A DNA stretch of 50,420 bases from a virus: positions 1 through 50,420 of the IMG/VR virus record IMGVR_UViG_3300037502_002849; one strand, 5' to 3'. Of this stretch, positions 19,438 to 27,181 are shown one piece after another. The notes beneath the pieces were generated by a model, which was given only the letters and a program-made list of their open reading frames with translations, searched no databases and was not told the origin of the DNA. A program made the translations under genes and the position numbers. Positions within the stretch are counted from its first letter, which is position 1; each line of letters begins with the position of its first letter.

Positions 19438-19809
19438 ATGACTAACCCGTTTAGAGATCAAGAAAAATTCATGCGAGCCTGCGATCAAACAGTCGAAGGC
19501 TTTAATCAAGAACAATTTAAACTTTATGTTAAACTTATCGATGAAGAATTTAATGATGAACTAAAAACAGCGATAAGTAATAACGATCCAGTGGAAACAT
19601 TGGACGCACTTCTAGATATTCTAGTTGTAACTATTGGTGCTATACACAGTATGGGCGCAGATGGTGAAGGAGGATGGAAAGAAGTCATGCGTACTAACTT
19701 TGCTAAGATTGATAAAGATACTGGCAAAGTTCGTAAGCGAGAAGATGGTAAGGTCTTGAAGCCCATTGGATGGTCTCCACCAGATCTTAAACCATTTGTA
19801 ACAAAGTAA
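19438..19809 (+). CDS. MazG-like nucleotide pyrophosphohydrolase
   Basis: 123 residues of the all-alpha NTP pyrophosphohydrolase superfamily. The metal-binding acidic helices are visible: DEEFNDEL around residues 36-43 and ETLDALLDILVV around 56-67, corresponding to ExxE and ExxD. It would hydrolyse a nucleoside triphosphate or a related nucleotide such as phosphoribosyl-ATP. Phage MazG-like proteins are suggested to modulate host nucleotide or alarmone pools. Ribosome binding AAGGACG lies before the ATG, 9 bp after the ligase stop. Confidence 0.78.
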   Translation: MTNPFRDQEKFMRACDQTVEGFNQEQFKLYVKLIDEEFNDELKTAISNNDPVETLDALLDILVVTIGAIHSMGADGEGGWKEVMRTNFAKIDKDTGKVRKREDGKVLKPIGWSPPDLKPFVTK

Positions 19810-19829
19810 ACTTAAAAGGAAATAAAATT

Positions 19830-20504
19830 ATGAACTACAGTATGTCAGCCGCAGAAAGTCTCAATGTCGCCGTAGCAGGTGTATTAGGCAGGATGGGAGT
19901 TGGTGTATTGGCGACCCTTGTTATGGCCGCAGTCATCCAAAGCCTAGGTCTAGTACCTGTGCTATTCGGTGGCATATTGGGTTATGTTATTATCTTTGCT
20001 CCCCTTGCTATGAGTCTTTTCCTAGCTTGGAAAGGATCTGAAATGAGCGAGTCAACCATTAAAGCATGGTACTTTGCTTTTGCTGGAGCTATGGGTTTGA
20101 GCCTTAGTATGATTTTTCAAATTTACACTGGTGCTAGTATTGCTATGGCACTTATTGGTACTACAGTAAGTTTTGGTGCCTTGGCATTTTGGGGATACTT
20201 TACTAAGAAAGATATTTCAGGTTGGGGGCCATTTTTGTTTGCAGGTGTTATTGGCCTAATTGTTGCAGGTATTGCTAATATTTTTATCGCTAGCACAGCA
20301 CTACAAATGACCTTGAACGTCATTACTATTCTTGTGTTTCTTGGTCTTACAGCATATGATATGAACAGAATTCGAGATATGTTTTGGAGTGCTGATCAAG
20401 GTGAGATTGCTCGTATGCAATGGTTCGCGGCATTGAGCTTGTATATCAATTTTATCAATATTTTTGTAAGTCTCCTGCAACTTTTTGGAAGTAAAAACGA
20501 ATGA
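19830..20504 (+). CDS. Bax inhibitor-1/YccA-like membrane protein
   Basis: 224 residues with about seven hydrophobic helices. The pattern, including GFVTLG-type small residues, ITILVFLGLTAYDMNRIRDMFW near 165-190 and the C-terminal FAALSLYINFINIFVSLLQLFG, is characteristic of the BI-1/YccA/TMBIM family (conserved TAYD-[MT]-xxI). E. coli YccA modulates the membrane protease FtsH; other members form pH-sensitive Ca2+ leaks. A phage copy might protect phage membrane proteins or alter lysis timing; this is inference. AAAAGGAAATAAA precedes the ATG. ATGA overlap with the next gene. Confidence 0.88.
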   Translation: MNYSMSAAESLNVAVAGVLGRMGVGVLATLVMAAVIQSLGLVPVLFGGILGYVIIFAPLAMSLFLAWKGSEMSESTIKAWYFAFAGAMGLSLSMIFQIYTGASIAMALIGTTVSFGALAFWGYFTKKDISGWGPFLFAGVIGLIVAGIANIFIASTALQMTLNVITILVFLGLTAYDMNRIRDMFWSADQGEIARMQWFAALSLYINFINIFVSLLQLFGSKNE

Positions 20505-21325
20505 GAAATTATTGGACTTGTTCTAAATTTGCTGATTGGATCCGCGGTACTACCAAGTTAAAATGTGGTACTGGAAAAGAATGGCGAGAGTGGGAAGAGG
20601 CTGCTAAGGCTCAATATCCTATCCGTTGGTGGATCGCTGAAGAAGGTTTGGACAAAATCCAAGACGTTTGGTGTTGGATTCCAGAAAGGTTAAATGACGT
20701 TAGGTATTATATTAATAATCGCTGGGTTACTCGCAGCCATGCCCTTACTGCCCATCCCCGAGATATTGCACCAGGTGCTTGGTGTGATGTGGGCAATCGC
20801 TTTTTGCCTTGTCTTTTCAACGAGCTTGTGGATTTTGTTGAAGTAGAACAGGCTTGGCATACGTGTCTTTGGGATGATGCTGCTCGTAAAAAGTATCAAG
20901 TTCCTTGGTGGCGCAGTGGTTGGCTGCGCTGGAGAACTTGGCGTTGTCCTGAAGCAGGTATTGAACATCTAAAATGGGCAATGACTTTGACCAATGAGGA
21001 ATTTTTAGATGAAGATCAAAAGCATCTAGCAGAGCCCACTTATCAAGCCAAAGCCGCTAAAGAAATCTTAGAGCTTTATACTTGGTGGAAGGAAGTTTAT
21101 CCAAATCGTCCTGATGTACACGATGCTAGTGGGTGGACTGCTTACTGTGATATGCGTCGTGAAAAGGGATACCATCTTCTAGACATGGAGGACAAAACTC
21201 CGGAGGAAGCAGAACAGTGCCGTTCAGCTCTTGATAAGTCTCGAGAGATTGAAAAAGCCTATAATGATGAAGATGAAGTCATGATGATTCGTCTTATCAA
21301 GGTTCGTGAAAGTCTTTGGACATAA
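20501..21325 (+). CDS. Trp-rich conserved phage protein, 274 aa
   Basis: Unusually rich in Trp (more than 20) and Arg, with blocks YWTCSKFADWIRGTTKL, WVTRSHALTAHPRDIAPGAW and YQVPWWRSGWLRWRTWRCPEAG. The pattern is known from uncharacterised proteins of T4-like and jumbo phages. Soluble, no clear catalytic motif. The start overlaps the BI-1 gene's stop by four bases, the end overlaps the next small gene. Function unknown. Confidence 0.78.
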   Translation: MRNYWTCSKFADWIRGTTKLKCGTGKEWREWEEAAKAQYPIRWWIAEEGLDKIQDVWCWIPERLNDVRYYINNRWVTRSHALTAHPRDIAPGAWCDVGNRFLPCLFNELVDFVEVEQAWHTCLWDDAARKKYQVPWWRSGWLRWRTWRCPEAGIEHLKWAMTLTNEEFLDEDQKHLAEPTYQAKAAKEILELYTWWKEVYPNRPDVHDASGWTAYCDMRREKGYHLLDMEDKTPEEAEQCRSALDKSREIEKAYNDEDEVMMIRLIKVRESLWT

Positions 21326-21543
21326 AATACCGGCGAGACAATAGACGATGGATCGTGGAAGTTTGGCAAGAACCTTCCTATCCTAGTCAAATAGATGAAG
21401 ATGTAACTTACGACGAAGAAACTTATGTTTCTATTAACGATTGGTGTAAACAGACTTTTGGTTATCATGCTCGTACAGCCTATCATATATTTGAACTAAA
21501 GAAAAAACAGCACTTAGATTGGTTTTTGCTCCGATGGAGTTAA
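21316..21543 (+). CDS. Small hypothetical protein, TTG start
   Basis: 75 residues, MDIKYRRDNRRWIVEVWQEP start. The only sensible in-frame start is TTG at 21316, overlapping the end of the upstream gene by ten bases. Rich in Tyr and Trp like its neighbour, with a polar body. Its stop coincides with a TAAATA box. No family recognised; a real gene seems more likely than not because the gap would otherwise be empty. Confidence 0.55.
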   Translation: MDIKYRRDNRRWIVEVWQEPSYPSQIDEDVTYDEETYVSINDWCKQTFGYHARTAYHIFELKKKQHLDWFLLRWS

Positions 21544-21568
21544 ATACATAGTCTTTAAGGAGCATCCT

Positions 21569-21895
21569 ATGAAACATATGATTTTTGTAGCAGGACTTGC
21601 ATTTGTGCTTTCAGCGCCAGTTCATGCACAGGAAAAGAAAGAAGCAAGCCCACCAGTGGCTGTAGATACTAAGAAAATCAAAATTGAGCGTCCAGACGCT
21701 GCCAAGGCAAGAGAAGCTGAGAAAGAAGCCAATAAAAAACCAGCTCCTCCCAAAAAAGGTGATCCAAAAGCGCCACCTCCAAAACCAGTGGAGCACGTAC
21801 ATTGTGATGTTAAAAAGGATCCAAAATGCCAAAACGTGATTCGTAAGCCAAAAACCAAAGAAGAGCGTGAGGCAGAAAAAGCAGCCAAAAAGTAA
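21569..21895 (+). CDS. Secreted Pro/Lys-rich periplasmic protein
   Basis: 108 residues with a Sec signal peptide (MKHMIFVAGLAFVLSAPVHA, cleavage after Ala20). The mature part is low-complexity and Lys/Pro/Ala-rich (KKPAPPKKGDPKAPPPKPVE), with two cysteines (CDVKKDPKCQNV), then a charged KTKEEREAEKAAKK tail. It looks extended or disordered, able to span the periplasm or bind acidic polymers. AAGGAG precedes the ATG. A terminator follows. No recognised family. Confidence 0.7.
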   Translation: MKHMIFVAGLAFVLSAPVHAQEKKEASPPVAVDTKKIKIERPDAAKAREAEKEANKKPAPPKKGDPKAPPPKPVEHVHCDVKKDPKCQNVIRKPKTKEEREAEKAAKK

Positions 21896-21903
21896 TAACA
21901 CAG

Positions 21904-21945
21904 CCCACTCCTCTTGTAGCCTAGCTCAACGAGTGGGTTTTCTTT
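21904..21945 (+). terminator. Rho-independent terminator
   Basis: CCCACTC (21904-21910) pairs with GAGTGGG (21931-21937), followed by TTTTCTTTT. The loop of 20 nt is long for a terminator, but the T-tract and position fit. Confidence 0.78.
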
Positions 21946-21952
21946 TGACTAG

Positions 21953-21981
21953 TTGACAAAGTTTTGAAGTGAACGTATAAT
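21953..21981 (+). promoter_or_regulatory. Consensus sigma70-type promoter
   Basis: TTGACA (21953-21958) and TATAAT (21976-21981), spacer 17 bp. Drives the gene at 22017. Confidence 0.9.
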
Positions 21982-22016
21982 TATAAACATAGTAAAACAC
22001 TGACAGGAGATACAAA

Positions 22017-23207
22017 TTGGCTAGAACAAGTGCAAAGAAAACCCGTGTTACTCGAAAGCAAGTTGCTGAACATCGGTCTAGGTCACAAAAGGATCACAGC
22101 CCTAGTTGGGAAGGCTGCGAGAACTTTAGCACTGAGGAATTCTATAGACACTGGCAAGGGGCTATGGCCTATTACAGAACTGAATTCAAAGCCAGCGATC
22201 TCAAACCTGCAGTGATTAAATGGATGACCAGTAATGATTATCCAAAAAATATCATCGAAGCTTTTAAGAAAAGTAAAGATTTCCGTTGCAATGGAACAAT
22301 GGGTGGCATAGCTAGTTGCTTGCTTCGTGGTATGCCTGCTGTCCGTGCAGATTTTAATCATGGTCGTAACAGCGCCTTATGGCTTGGTGATCAAATTGCA
22401 GACATTGTTGAAAATAGCAAAATGGACGTTGAGGACGAAGAAACAGAAATCAAAAATGTCGTACCACAAATCTCAATTCAGGAACGTGTACGCGAAGCTA
22501 CTTTTGGTATGACTGAAGAAATTGAAGACGCTATTCAACGTTGGCAAACTGATCCGGATAACTTCAATCCCAAAGAGTTTAAAGTATTGAATTTGCTCAA
22601 AGGCAAGCAGGCCAAGGCTGCTCATGCTCGTATTATTCGTGATTTCTATGCTCGAGATCTTGCTGAACTAGAAGAATTAGCCAGTGGAAATGCTGATGAA
22701 CAACTTCGAGAAGGTTACAGTCATCGTAGCAAAAAACAAATTCGTACCTTTATTGAATTCCTACGTGAAGTCAACGAGGCCTGTACCATGCTGATGCAAG
22801 AAGCCAAAGTTACTCGCAAACCACGTGCTAAGAAAGCAGTACCTGCTGACAAAGTTGTTGCTAAGATGAAGTACCTAAAAACCTTCGAACCTCTAAAACT
22901 TGTTTCGATTAATCCAACTGATATCTTAGGTGCTAAAGAACTTTGGGTTTATAATACCAAATATCGAAAACTAGGCAGATATACGGCTGCTGAATATCAA
23001 GAACTCAATGTTAAAGGAACTAGTATTACTGGGTTTGACGAAGTTCGAAGCATCTGTAAAACACTTCGAAAGCCCGAAGAAAAGCTCAAAGAGTTTAAGG
23101 CTGCTGGCAAGGTGCAGTTGCGTAAGTTCTTGGAAGATATTAACGCTACTGATGCACGTATGAACGGTAGAATCAATGAAGAAACTATTCTGCTTAAAAT
23201 AGCATAA
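22017..23207 (+). CDS. Conserved phage protein, 396 aa, TTG start
   Basis: Start TTG at 22017 with CAGGAGA 7 bp before, right after a consensus promoter and with no nearby in-frame ATG. The basic N-terminus (MARTSAKKTRVTRKQVAEHRSRSQ) looks DNA- or RNA-binding. The body has helical, charged segments, NFSTEEFYRHWQGAMAYYRTEFK, and a late RKPRAKKAVPADKVVAKMKYLKTFE linker joining a C-terminal domain (about 275-396). Similar proteins occur in T4-like cyanophages without known function. A monocistronic unit bracketed by terminators implies separate control. Confidence 0.82.
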   Translation: MARTSAKKTRVTRKQVAEHRSRSQKDHSPSWEGCENFSTEEFYRHWQGAMAYYRTEFKASDLKPAVIKWMTSNDYPKNIIEAFKKSKDFRCNGTMGGIASCLLRGMPAVRADFNHGRNSALWLGDQIADIVENSKMDVEDEETEIKNVVPQISIQERVREATFGMTEEIEDAIQRWQTDPDNFNPKEFKVLNLLKGKQAKAAHARIIRDFYARDLAELEELASGNADEQLREGYSHRSKKQIRTFIEFLREVNEACTMLMQEAKVTRKPRAKKAVPADKVVAKMKYLKTFEPLKLVSINPTDILGAKELWVYNTKYRKLGRYTAAEYQELNVKGTSITGFDEVRSICKTLRKPEEKLKEFKAAGKVQLRKFLEDINATDARMNGRINEETILLKIA

Positions 23208-23221
23208 CTTAACTGAGTCCA

Positions 23222-23263
23222 GGCACAATAACCCGCTAATTGAGGTTATTGTGCCTTTTTTTT
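23222..23263 (+). terminator. Strong Rho-independent terminator
   Basis: GGCACAATAACC (23222-23233) and GGTTATTGTGCC (23244-23255) form a perfect 12-bp stem followed by eight T. Confidence 0.95.
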
Positions 23264-23304
23264 GATTCTGGGCTGAATAGAAAAACGATAATTGACTTTT
23301 CTAG

Positions 23305-23312
23305 CTAAATAT
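23305..23312 (+). promoter_or_regulatory. T4-like late promoter box
   Basis: CTAAATAT about 19 bp before the ATG at 23331 (structural gene). CTAAATA is the variant late box reported for T4-like cyanophages. Confidence 0.55.
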
Positions 23313-23330
23313 AGAAAAGGATATGTTATT

Positions 23331-24866
23331 ATGAATCAACTGCTTCAGATTGTGGATAATAAACTTGTAGTAGATCGACTACGAGTTAAAAACACCGAAG
23401 GCGATATCACTCATTCAGATAGAATCACAGTGATGGGATCTGCTATATTTGCTGATAATGTTAAACTGGGCAAAAACTTAGAAGTTTTAGGCACGTTAAC
23501 TGTTGATACTATCAATGCAAAAAATATTATTACTGATATAAAAACTGATTCAGACGGCCAGTTAGATTTCGTAGAGCAGAGCAAAGAAGAGCTAGATGGT
23601 AAGGGAATTAATTTTATTGCTGGCGATGTAGTTGATCAGTTAGTTTACAAAGCTGATGGTAGGATTTATTCAACACTCAATATAGATCTAGCAAAAGATC
23701 ATGCATATCATATTAATAAATTACCAGTTATATCCTTTGACACACTGGGCCAATCTGTTGTAAACAGTAATCTACGAAAAGTAGGTACATTAAAAACACT
23801 GAATGTAGCGGGTGCGGTAAACTTCGGTGATTGGATGTTTTTTAACCCCAATCATCAAAGAATAGGCATTAATACTGAAAACCCTAGCGGTGCATTAACT
23901 ATTGCAGAAAATAATGTAGAGTTAGTATTAAGCAGTTATAAAGTCAATGTTGGATATATTGGTACATATAACAATGCCGATTTAGATATAGGCACAGATA
24001 ACACTACAAGAATTAGTATTAAAAATACTGGTGACATTGATGTAGGTAACAGCAAATACAAAAATGCAGTAGTAAGAATACACGGAAGACTAGAAGTTGA
24101 CGAAATCGTCAATACCAAAGGCATTGACAACACCAACTCCTTTATTATTCAAAGTAAAAATGATAATGCTGTATATGGTAAGGGAATCATTTGGTTTCAC
24201 AACAATACCAATAGAGAGTTGATTTACACTGCAAATCCTGACAAAATTTATTCTAGCGAAATAATTGACCTGGCAGATGGCAAATATTTTTCTATTAATA
24301 ACAGTATGGTGCTTTCTAGAAGTAGATTAGGAGCCACTGTTACTGAAAGTAGTTTAAACTCTGTTGGAACATTACACTCATTAGAAGTTATTGGTGAAAC
24401 AAAATTAAAGTCTACAGTTGTATTTGGTACAAATAGAGATGTCACTGTTACCGATAAAATTACATTAGGTGGTGAAAACTCTTTATCAATTACCAAAGAT
24501 GGAGTAGATGTAAGCAAATCATTCACAGTGACTTGCGATCAAGAACAAGAGTTCAAAGTAGATAGTTATGGGTCTATTGAGATTGGTAATAGAAATAATA
24601 CCAATAGACGTGTAACAGTATATGGGCAAATGAGTATCGGGGTCAACAATCCAACTTCAGATGTAAGTTTTACTGTTAACGGTGCTGTAAGTTTTGACAA
24701 CAAAAAATTTGTTACCGGTGTTTCTAAACCCACAGCTGGTAACTTTAGAAAGGGCGATGTTTGCTGGAACACTGATCCAAAAGCAACAGACTATGTTGGT
24801 TGGATATGTGTAAGAGAAGGATCTCCAGGTGAATGGCTCCCATTTGGATCAATCGCAACAGAATGA
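23331..24866 (+). CDS. Tail-fibre-like structural protein
   Basis: 511 residues from the ATG at 23331 (AAAAGGA upstream); the frame is open to 23292 but lacks a start signal. Rich in Asn/Asp/Thr/Ser and strand-forming repeats such as LRKVGTLKTLNVAGAVNFGDW and SSLNSVGTLHSLEVIGETKLKS, a duplicated motif typical of beta-helical fibre shafts. The C-terminus (PTAGNFRKGDVCWNTDPKATDYVGWICVREGSPGEWLPFG) is the common phage tail-fibre ending. Likely part of the virion's host-contact apparatus. It is separated from the main tail block (30747 on) by a metabolic region. Confidence 0.8.
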   Translation: MNQLLQIVDNKLVVDRLRVKNTEGDITHSDRITVMGSAIFADNVKLGKNLEVLGTLTVDTINAKNIITDIKTDSDGQLDFVEQSKEELDGKGINFIAGDVVDQLVYKADGRIYSTLNIDLAKDHAYHINKLPVISFDTLGQSVVNSNLRKVGTLKTLNVAGAVNFGDWMFFNPNHQRIGINTENPSGALTIAENNVELVLSSYKVNVGYIGTYNNADLDIGTDNTTRISIKNTGDIDVGNSKYKNAVVRIHGRLEVDEIVNTKGIDNTNSFIIQSKNDNAVYGKGIIWFHNNTNRELIYTANPDKIYSSEIIDLADGKYFSINNSMVLSRSRLGATVTESSLNSVGTLHSLEVIGETKLKSTVVFGTNRDVTVTDKITLGGENSLSITKDGVDVSKSFTVTCDQEQEFKVDSYGSIEIGNRNNTNRRVTVYGQMSIGVNNPTSDVSFTVNGAVSFDNKKFVTGVSKPTAGNFRKGDVCWNTDPKATDYVGWICVREGSPGEWLPFGSIATE

Positions 24867-25440
24867 AATATGGGTTTTAGGTAATGGCGAAAGTCGTACC
24901 TCAATAGATGTATCTAAACTACCTAGACCCATAATCGGTTGTAATGCTATACATCGAGATTTAATCTGCGATTTTATTGTTGCAGTAGACAAACGGATGG
25001 TAGATGAAATTATTTCTAATCCATCCTATCGATCAATACCAATATTCACTAAACCAAATTGGTTATCATATTACAAACACAATCAAGTTAGGTCAGTTCC
25101 ATCTTTGCCTTACAAGGGATCTAGCAAAGCAGATGATCCTTGGCATTGGACTACGGGGCCATATGCTGTGTTATTGGCGTCAAATTTAAATTTTAAAAAA
25201 ATCAATCTAGTCGGTTTTGATTTATTTGGAAAAAATCATAGAATCAATAATGTATACAAAGATACAAAAAATTATTCTAGTAGCACAAAACTTCCAGTAG
25301 ATCATAGTCATTGGATATACCAACTTCCTAAAATATTTGAATGCTTTCCAGAAAAAGAATATATACAATGGAATACAAAAGATTGGTATATTCCAGATAC
25401 CTGGAAGAACATAAAAAACTTGACTTTTTCTTTTTTCTAA
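24829..25440 (+). CDS. Glycosyltransferase/DUF115-like protein
   Basis: 203 residues. The start IWVLGNGESRTSIDVSKL resembles the nucleotide-sugar-binding first strand of MptE-like/DUF115 and sialyltransferase-like proteins (W-[VI]-x-G-[NG]-G-x-S), and TGPYAVLLASNLNFKKINLVGFDLFG is a typical later segment (x-G-x-D). The ATG at 24829 overlaps the fibre gene by 38 bp; a TTG at 24844 is an alternative. It may decorate virion proteins or cell-surface sugars. Directly follows the fibre gene, which favours a fibre-glycosylation role by inference. Confidence 0.65.
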   Translation: MNGSHLDQSQQNEIWVLGNGESRTSIDVSKLPRPIIGCNAIHRDLICDFIVAVDKRMVDEIISNPSYRSIPIFTKPNWLSYYKHNQVRSVPSLPYKGSSKADDPWHWTTGPYAVLLASNLNFKKINLVGFDLFGKNHRINNVYKDTKNYSSSTKLPVDHSHWIYQLPKIFECFPEKEYIQWNTKDWYIPDTWKNIKNLTFSFF

Positions 25441-25447
25441 GTATAAT
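25420..25447 (+). promoter_or_regulatory. Sigma70-type promoter for queD pair
   Basis: TTGACT (25420-25425) and TATAAT (25442-25447) with a 16-bp spacer, inside the end of the upstream gene. Slightly weaker than the other members of the class. Confidence 0.75.
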
Positions 25448-25455
25448 TATACAAT

Positions 25456-25495
25456 AGAGGACTTGGCATTCATCCCTCTTTAAAAATTCTGCATG
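25456..25495 (+). promoter_or_regulatory. Candidate preQ1-like leader element
   Basis: AGAGG (25456-25460) pairs with CCTCT (25475-25479), followed by TTAAAAATTCTGC. A 5-bp GAGG/CCTC stem then an A-rich tail before a queuosine-pathway gene is the outline of preQ1-I riboswitches. The loop is 14 nt and the second pseudoknot stem is weak (GCA with TGC), so this is only a suggestion. The rest of the leader (to 25529) contains AAGGAG for queD. Confidence 0.3.
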
Positions 25496-25529
25496 TCATC
25501 AAACTTGCTACTTTTAAAGGAGACTAGAG

Positions 25530-25961
25530 ATGGCAAAACTCACAGCTGAAAGATATTACGATTTTTCATCAGGACATCGTGTCCATGGACACGAATCAAA
25601 ATGCGCTCACTTACATGGGCACAACTATCGAATTACATTTACTATAGAATCAGACGAATATGAATTAAATTCGGTAGGACATGTAATGGATTTTGGCGCA
25701 ATTAAAAGTTTACTTTGCGATTGGATTGAAGAAAACTGGGATCACAAATTTTTAATTTGGTCCAACGATCCTTGTGCGGAGACACTAAAACAATTAGATC
25801 CAGAAGGTGTAGTAACTGTTGCATTCAATCCCACAGCAGAAAACATGGGAAAATACTTAATAGAGGTTGTCGCACCAGTTCAATTAGATAGCACAGGGTT
25901 TCAACTCGTTAAAGTTAGAGTAGAAGAAACTCGTAATTGCAGTGTTGAGGTACTAAAATGA
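25530..25961 (+). CDS. queD: 6-carboxytetrahydropterin synthase (QueD)
   Basis: 143 residues of the 6-pyruvoyl-tetrahydropterin synthase/QueD family. The catalytic Cys25 and Zn-binding His are in CAHLHGHNY, with the earlier His16 (SSGHRV) and later DHKFL, and PTAENMGKYL for the pterin site. QueD converts dihydroneopterin triphosphate to 6-carboxytetrahydropterin, the first committed step to 7-deazaguanines (preQ0). Phages use these for queuosine or for DNA base modification. No queE or queC is in the window. Strong AAAGGAG site before the ATG; ATGA overlap with the next gene. Confidence 0.9.
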   Translation: MAKLTAERYYDFSSGHRVHGHESKCAHLHGHNYRITFTIESDEYELNSVGHVMDFGAIKSLLCDWIEENWDHKFLIWSNDPCAETLKQLDPEGVVTVAFNPTAENMGKYLIEVVAPVQLDSTGFQLVKVRVEETRNCSVEVLK

Positions 25962-26458
25962 CTGTAAAATACTATTCAACAAAAACTTATGGGACTGACC
26001 GAGGTCTTAGTTGCTGTTTTAGACAATGGAGAGCAACACACAGTCATTGTTCGTTGTTACATGGGTACAGTATTGGTATCAAACTAATTTTCGAAAGTGA
26101 AACTTTAGATCCTATGAATTGGGTCATGGACTTTGGTGGATTAAAGAAATTTAAAGATTGGGCTGATCACATGTTTGATCATACCCTAGTCGTGGCCGAA
26201 GACGATCCACAATTAGATTTATTCAAACAAATGGCTAGTTTAGGTCTACAAGATAAGAGTGGTATCTGTGATTTGAGAATAGTTCCAGCAGTCGGTTGTG
26301 AAAAATTCGCAGAGTTGGTATATAATAAAATGACAGAAATACTAGATCAACTTAAGGAATTTCCAGATTCTGGAAGGTATCCAGTTAATCCGATGGTGCG
26401 TCTTAAGAGTGCCGAAGTGTTCGAACATGCTGGTAATTCTGCTATCTACGAAGGATAA
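25958..26458 (+). CDS. QueD/PTPS-family paralogue
   Basis: 166 residues. Shares the PTPS plan: RATHSHCSLLHGYSIGIKLIFE (Zn His and Cys), VMDFGGLKKFKDWADHMFDHTLVV, then CEKFAELVYNKM and an E in LKSAEVFEHAGNSAIY. Compared with the first copy, CAHLHGH is replaced by CSLLHGY, so one zinc-site His differs. Divergent substrates or a scaffold role are possible. Tandem genes of this family are unusual and may point to two pterin reactions or a heteromeric enzyme. Coupled by overlap with queD. Confidence 0.8.
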   Translation: MTVKYYSTKTYGTDRGLSCCFRQWRATHSHCSLLHGYSIGIKLIFESETLDPMNWVMDFGGLKKFKDWADHMFDHTLVVAEDDPQLDLFKQMASLGLQDKSGICDLRIVPAVGCEKFAELVYNKMTEILDQLKEFPDSGRYPVNPMVRLKSAEVFEHAGNSAIYEG

Positions 26459-27163
26459 ATGATTTCTAAGAATGTCATTTGTCTCAAGCATGGGGCAAAG
26501 TACAATTTTGACTATGTCAATAGACTTTACTCCATGGTGAGGCGACACAGTACTTACGAAATAAATTTCTATTGCATTACAGAAAATCCTTACAATTTAC
26601 ATCCTGATATTAAAATTTTGCCGTTGCCGTCAAATATATCGTTACAGGGTTGGTGGTACAAACCCTATGTGTTTAGTAAAAACTTTCCAGTAATTGGTGA
26701 TTTACTATTCATCGATCTTGACGTTGTGATTATAAAAAACATTGATTGTTTTTGGGATTACGAACCAGATAAATTTTGTATAATAAGAGATTTCACACGT
26801 TCACAAATATCGGATTGGAAAAGATTTAACAGCAGTATTTTTAAACTAAAGTCCGGATCCTTTCCAAATGTTTGGGAAAACTTAGTTAATGATCTAAATC
26901 AATCCAAGAGAATGCACGGTGATCAAGATTGGATCTATAGTCAAATAAAACACAATTACGCTTATTGGCCAGATGACTGGTGCCAAAGTTACAAATGGGA
27001 AATAAGAGATCGTAAAGAAATTATAGGATCTGGACAAAAAAGAACATTTGCATCAATACTTCATGAACCTAAAATCAAATTAGAAACCAAAATACTAGTA
27101 TTTCATGGTGATCCAAAACCTGATCAGGTAAAGGATCCAATAGTCATTGACAACTGGCAATAA
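26459..27163 (+). CDS. Glycosyltransferase-like protein, DxD
   Basis: 234 residues. The order of features fits a GT-A fold nucleotide-sugar transferase: N-terminal ICLKHGAKYNFDYVNRLYSMVRRH, FIDLDVVIIKNIDCFWDY with D86-L-D88, and the acceptor-side DQDWIYSQI and LEPKIKL...HGDPKPDQV. Similar proteins of about 230-240 residues are known in cyanophages as predicted glycosyltransferases. Starts directly after the PTPS gene. Acceptor unknown: virion protein, modified base or surface sugar. Confidence 0.75.
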   Translation: MISKNVICLKHGAKYNFDYVNRLYSMVRRHSTYEINFYCITENPYNLHPDIKILPLPSNISLQGWWYKPYVFSKNFPVIGDLLFIDLDVVIIKNIDCFWDYEPDKFCIIRDFTRSQISDWKRFNSSIFKLKSGSFPNVWENLVNDLNQSKRMHGDQDWIYSQIKHNYAYWPDDWCQSYKWEIRDRKEIIGSGQKRTFASILHEPKIKLETKILVFHGDPKPDQVKDPIVIDNWQ

Positions 27164-27181
27164 CTAAAGTAAAATATACTT

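Noticed and set aside
25456-25495. Confident preQ1 riboswitch call
   Set aside because: Loop too long and second helix weak; retained only as low-confidence.
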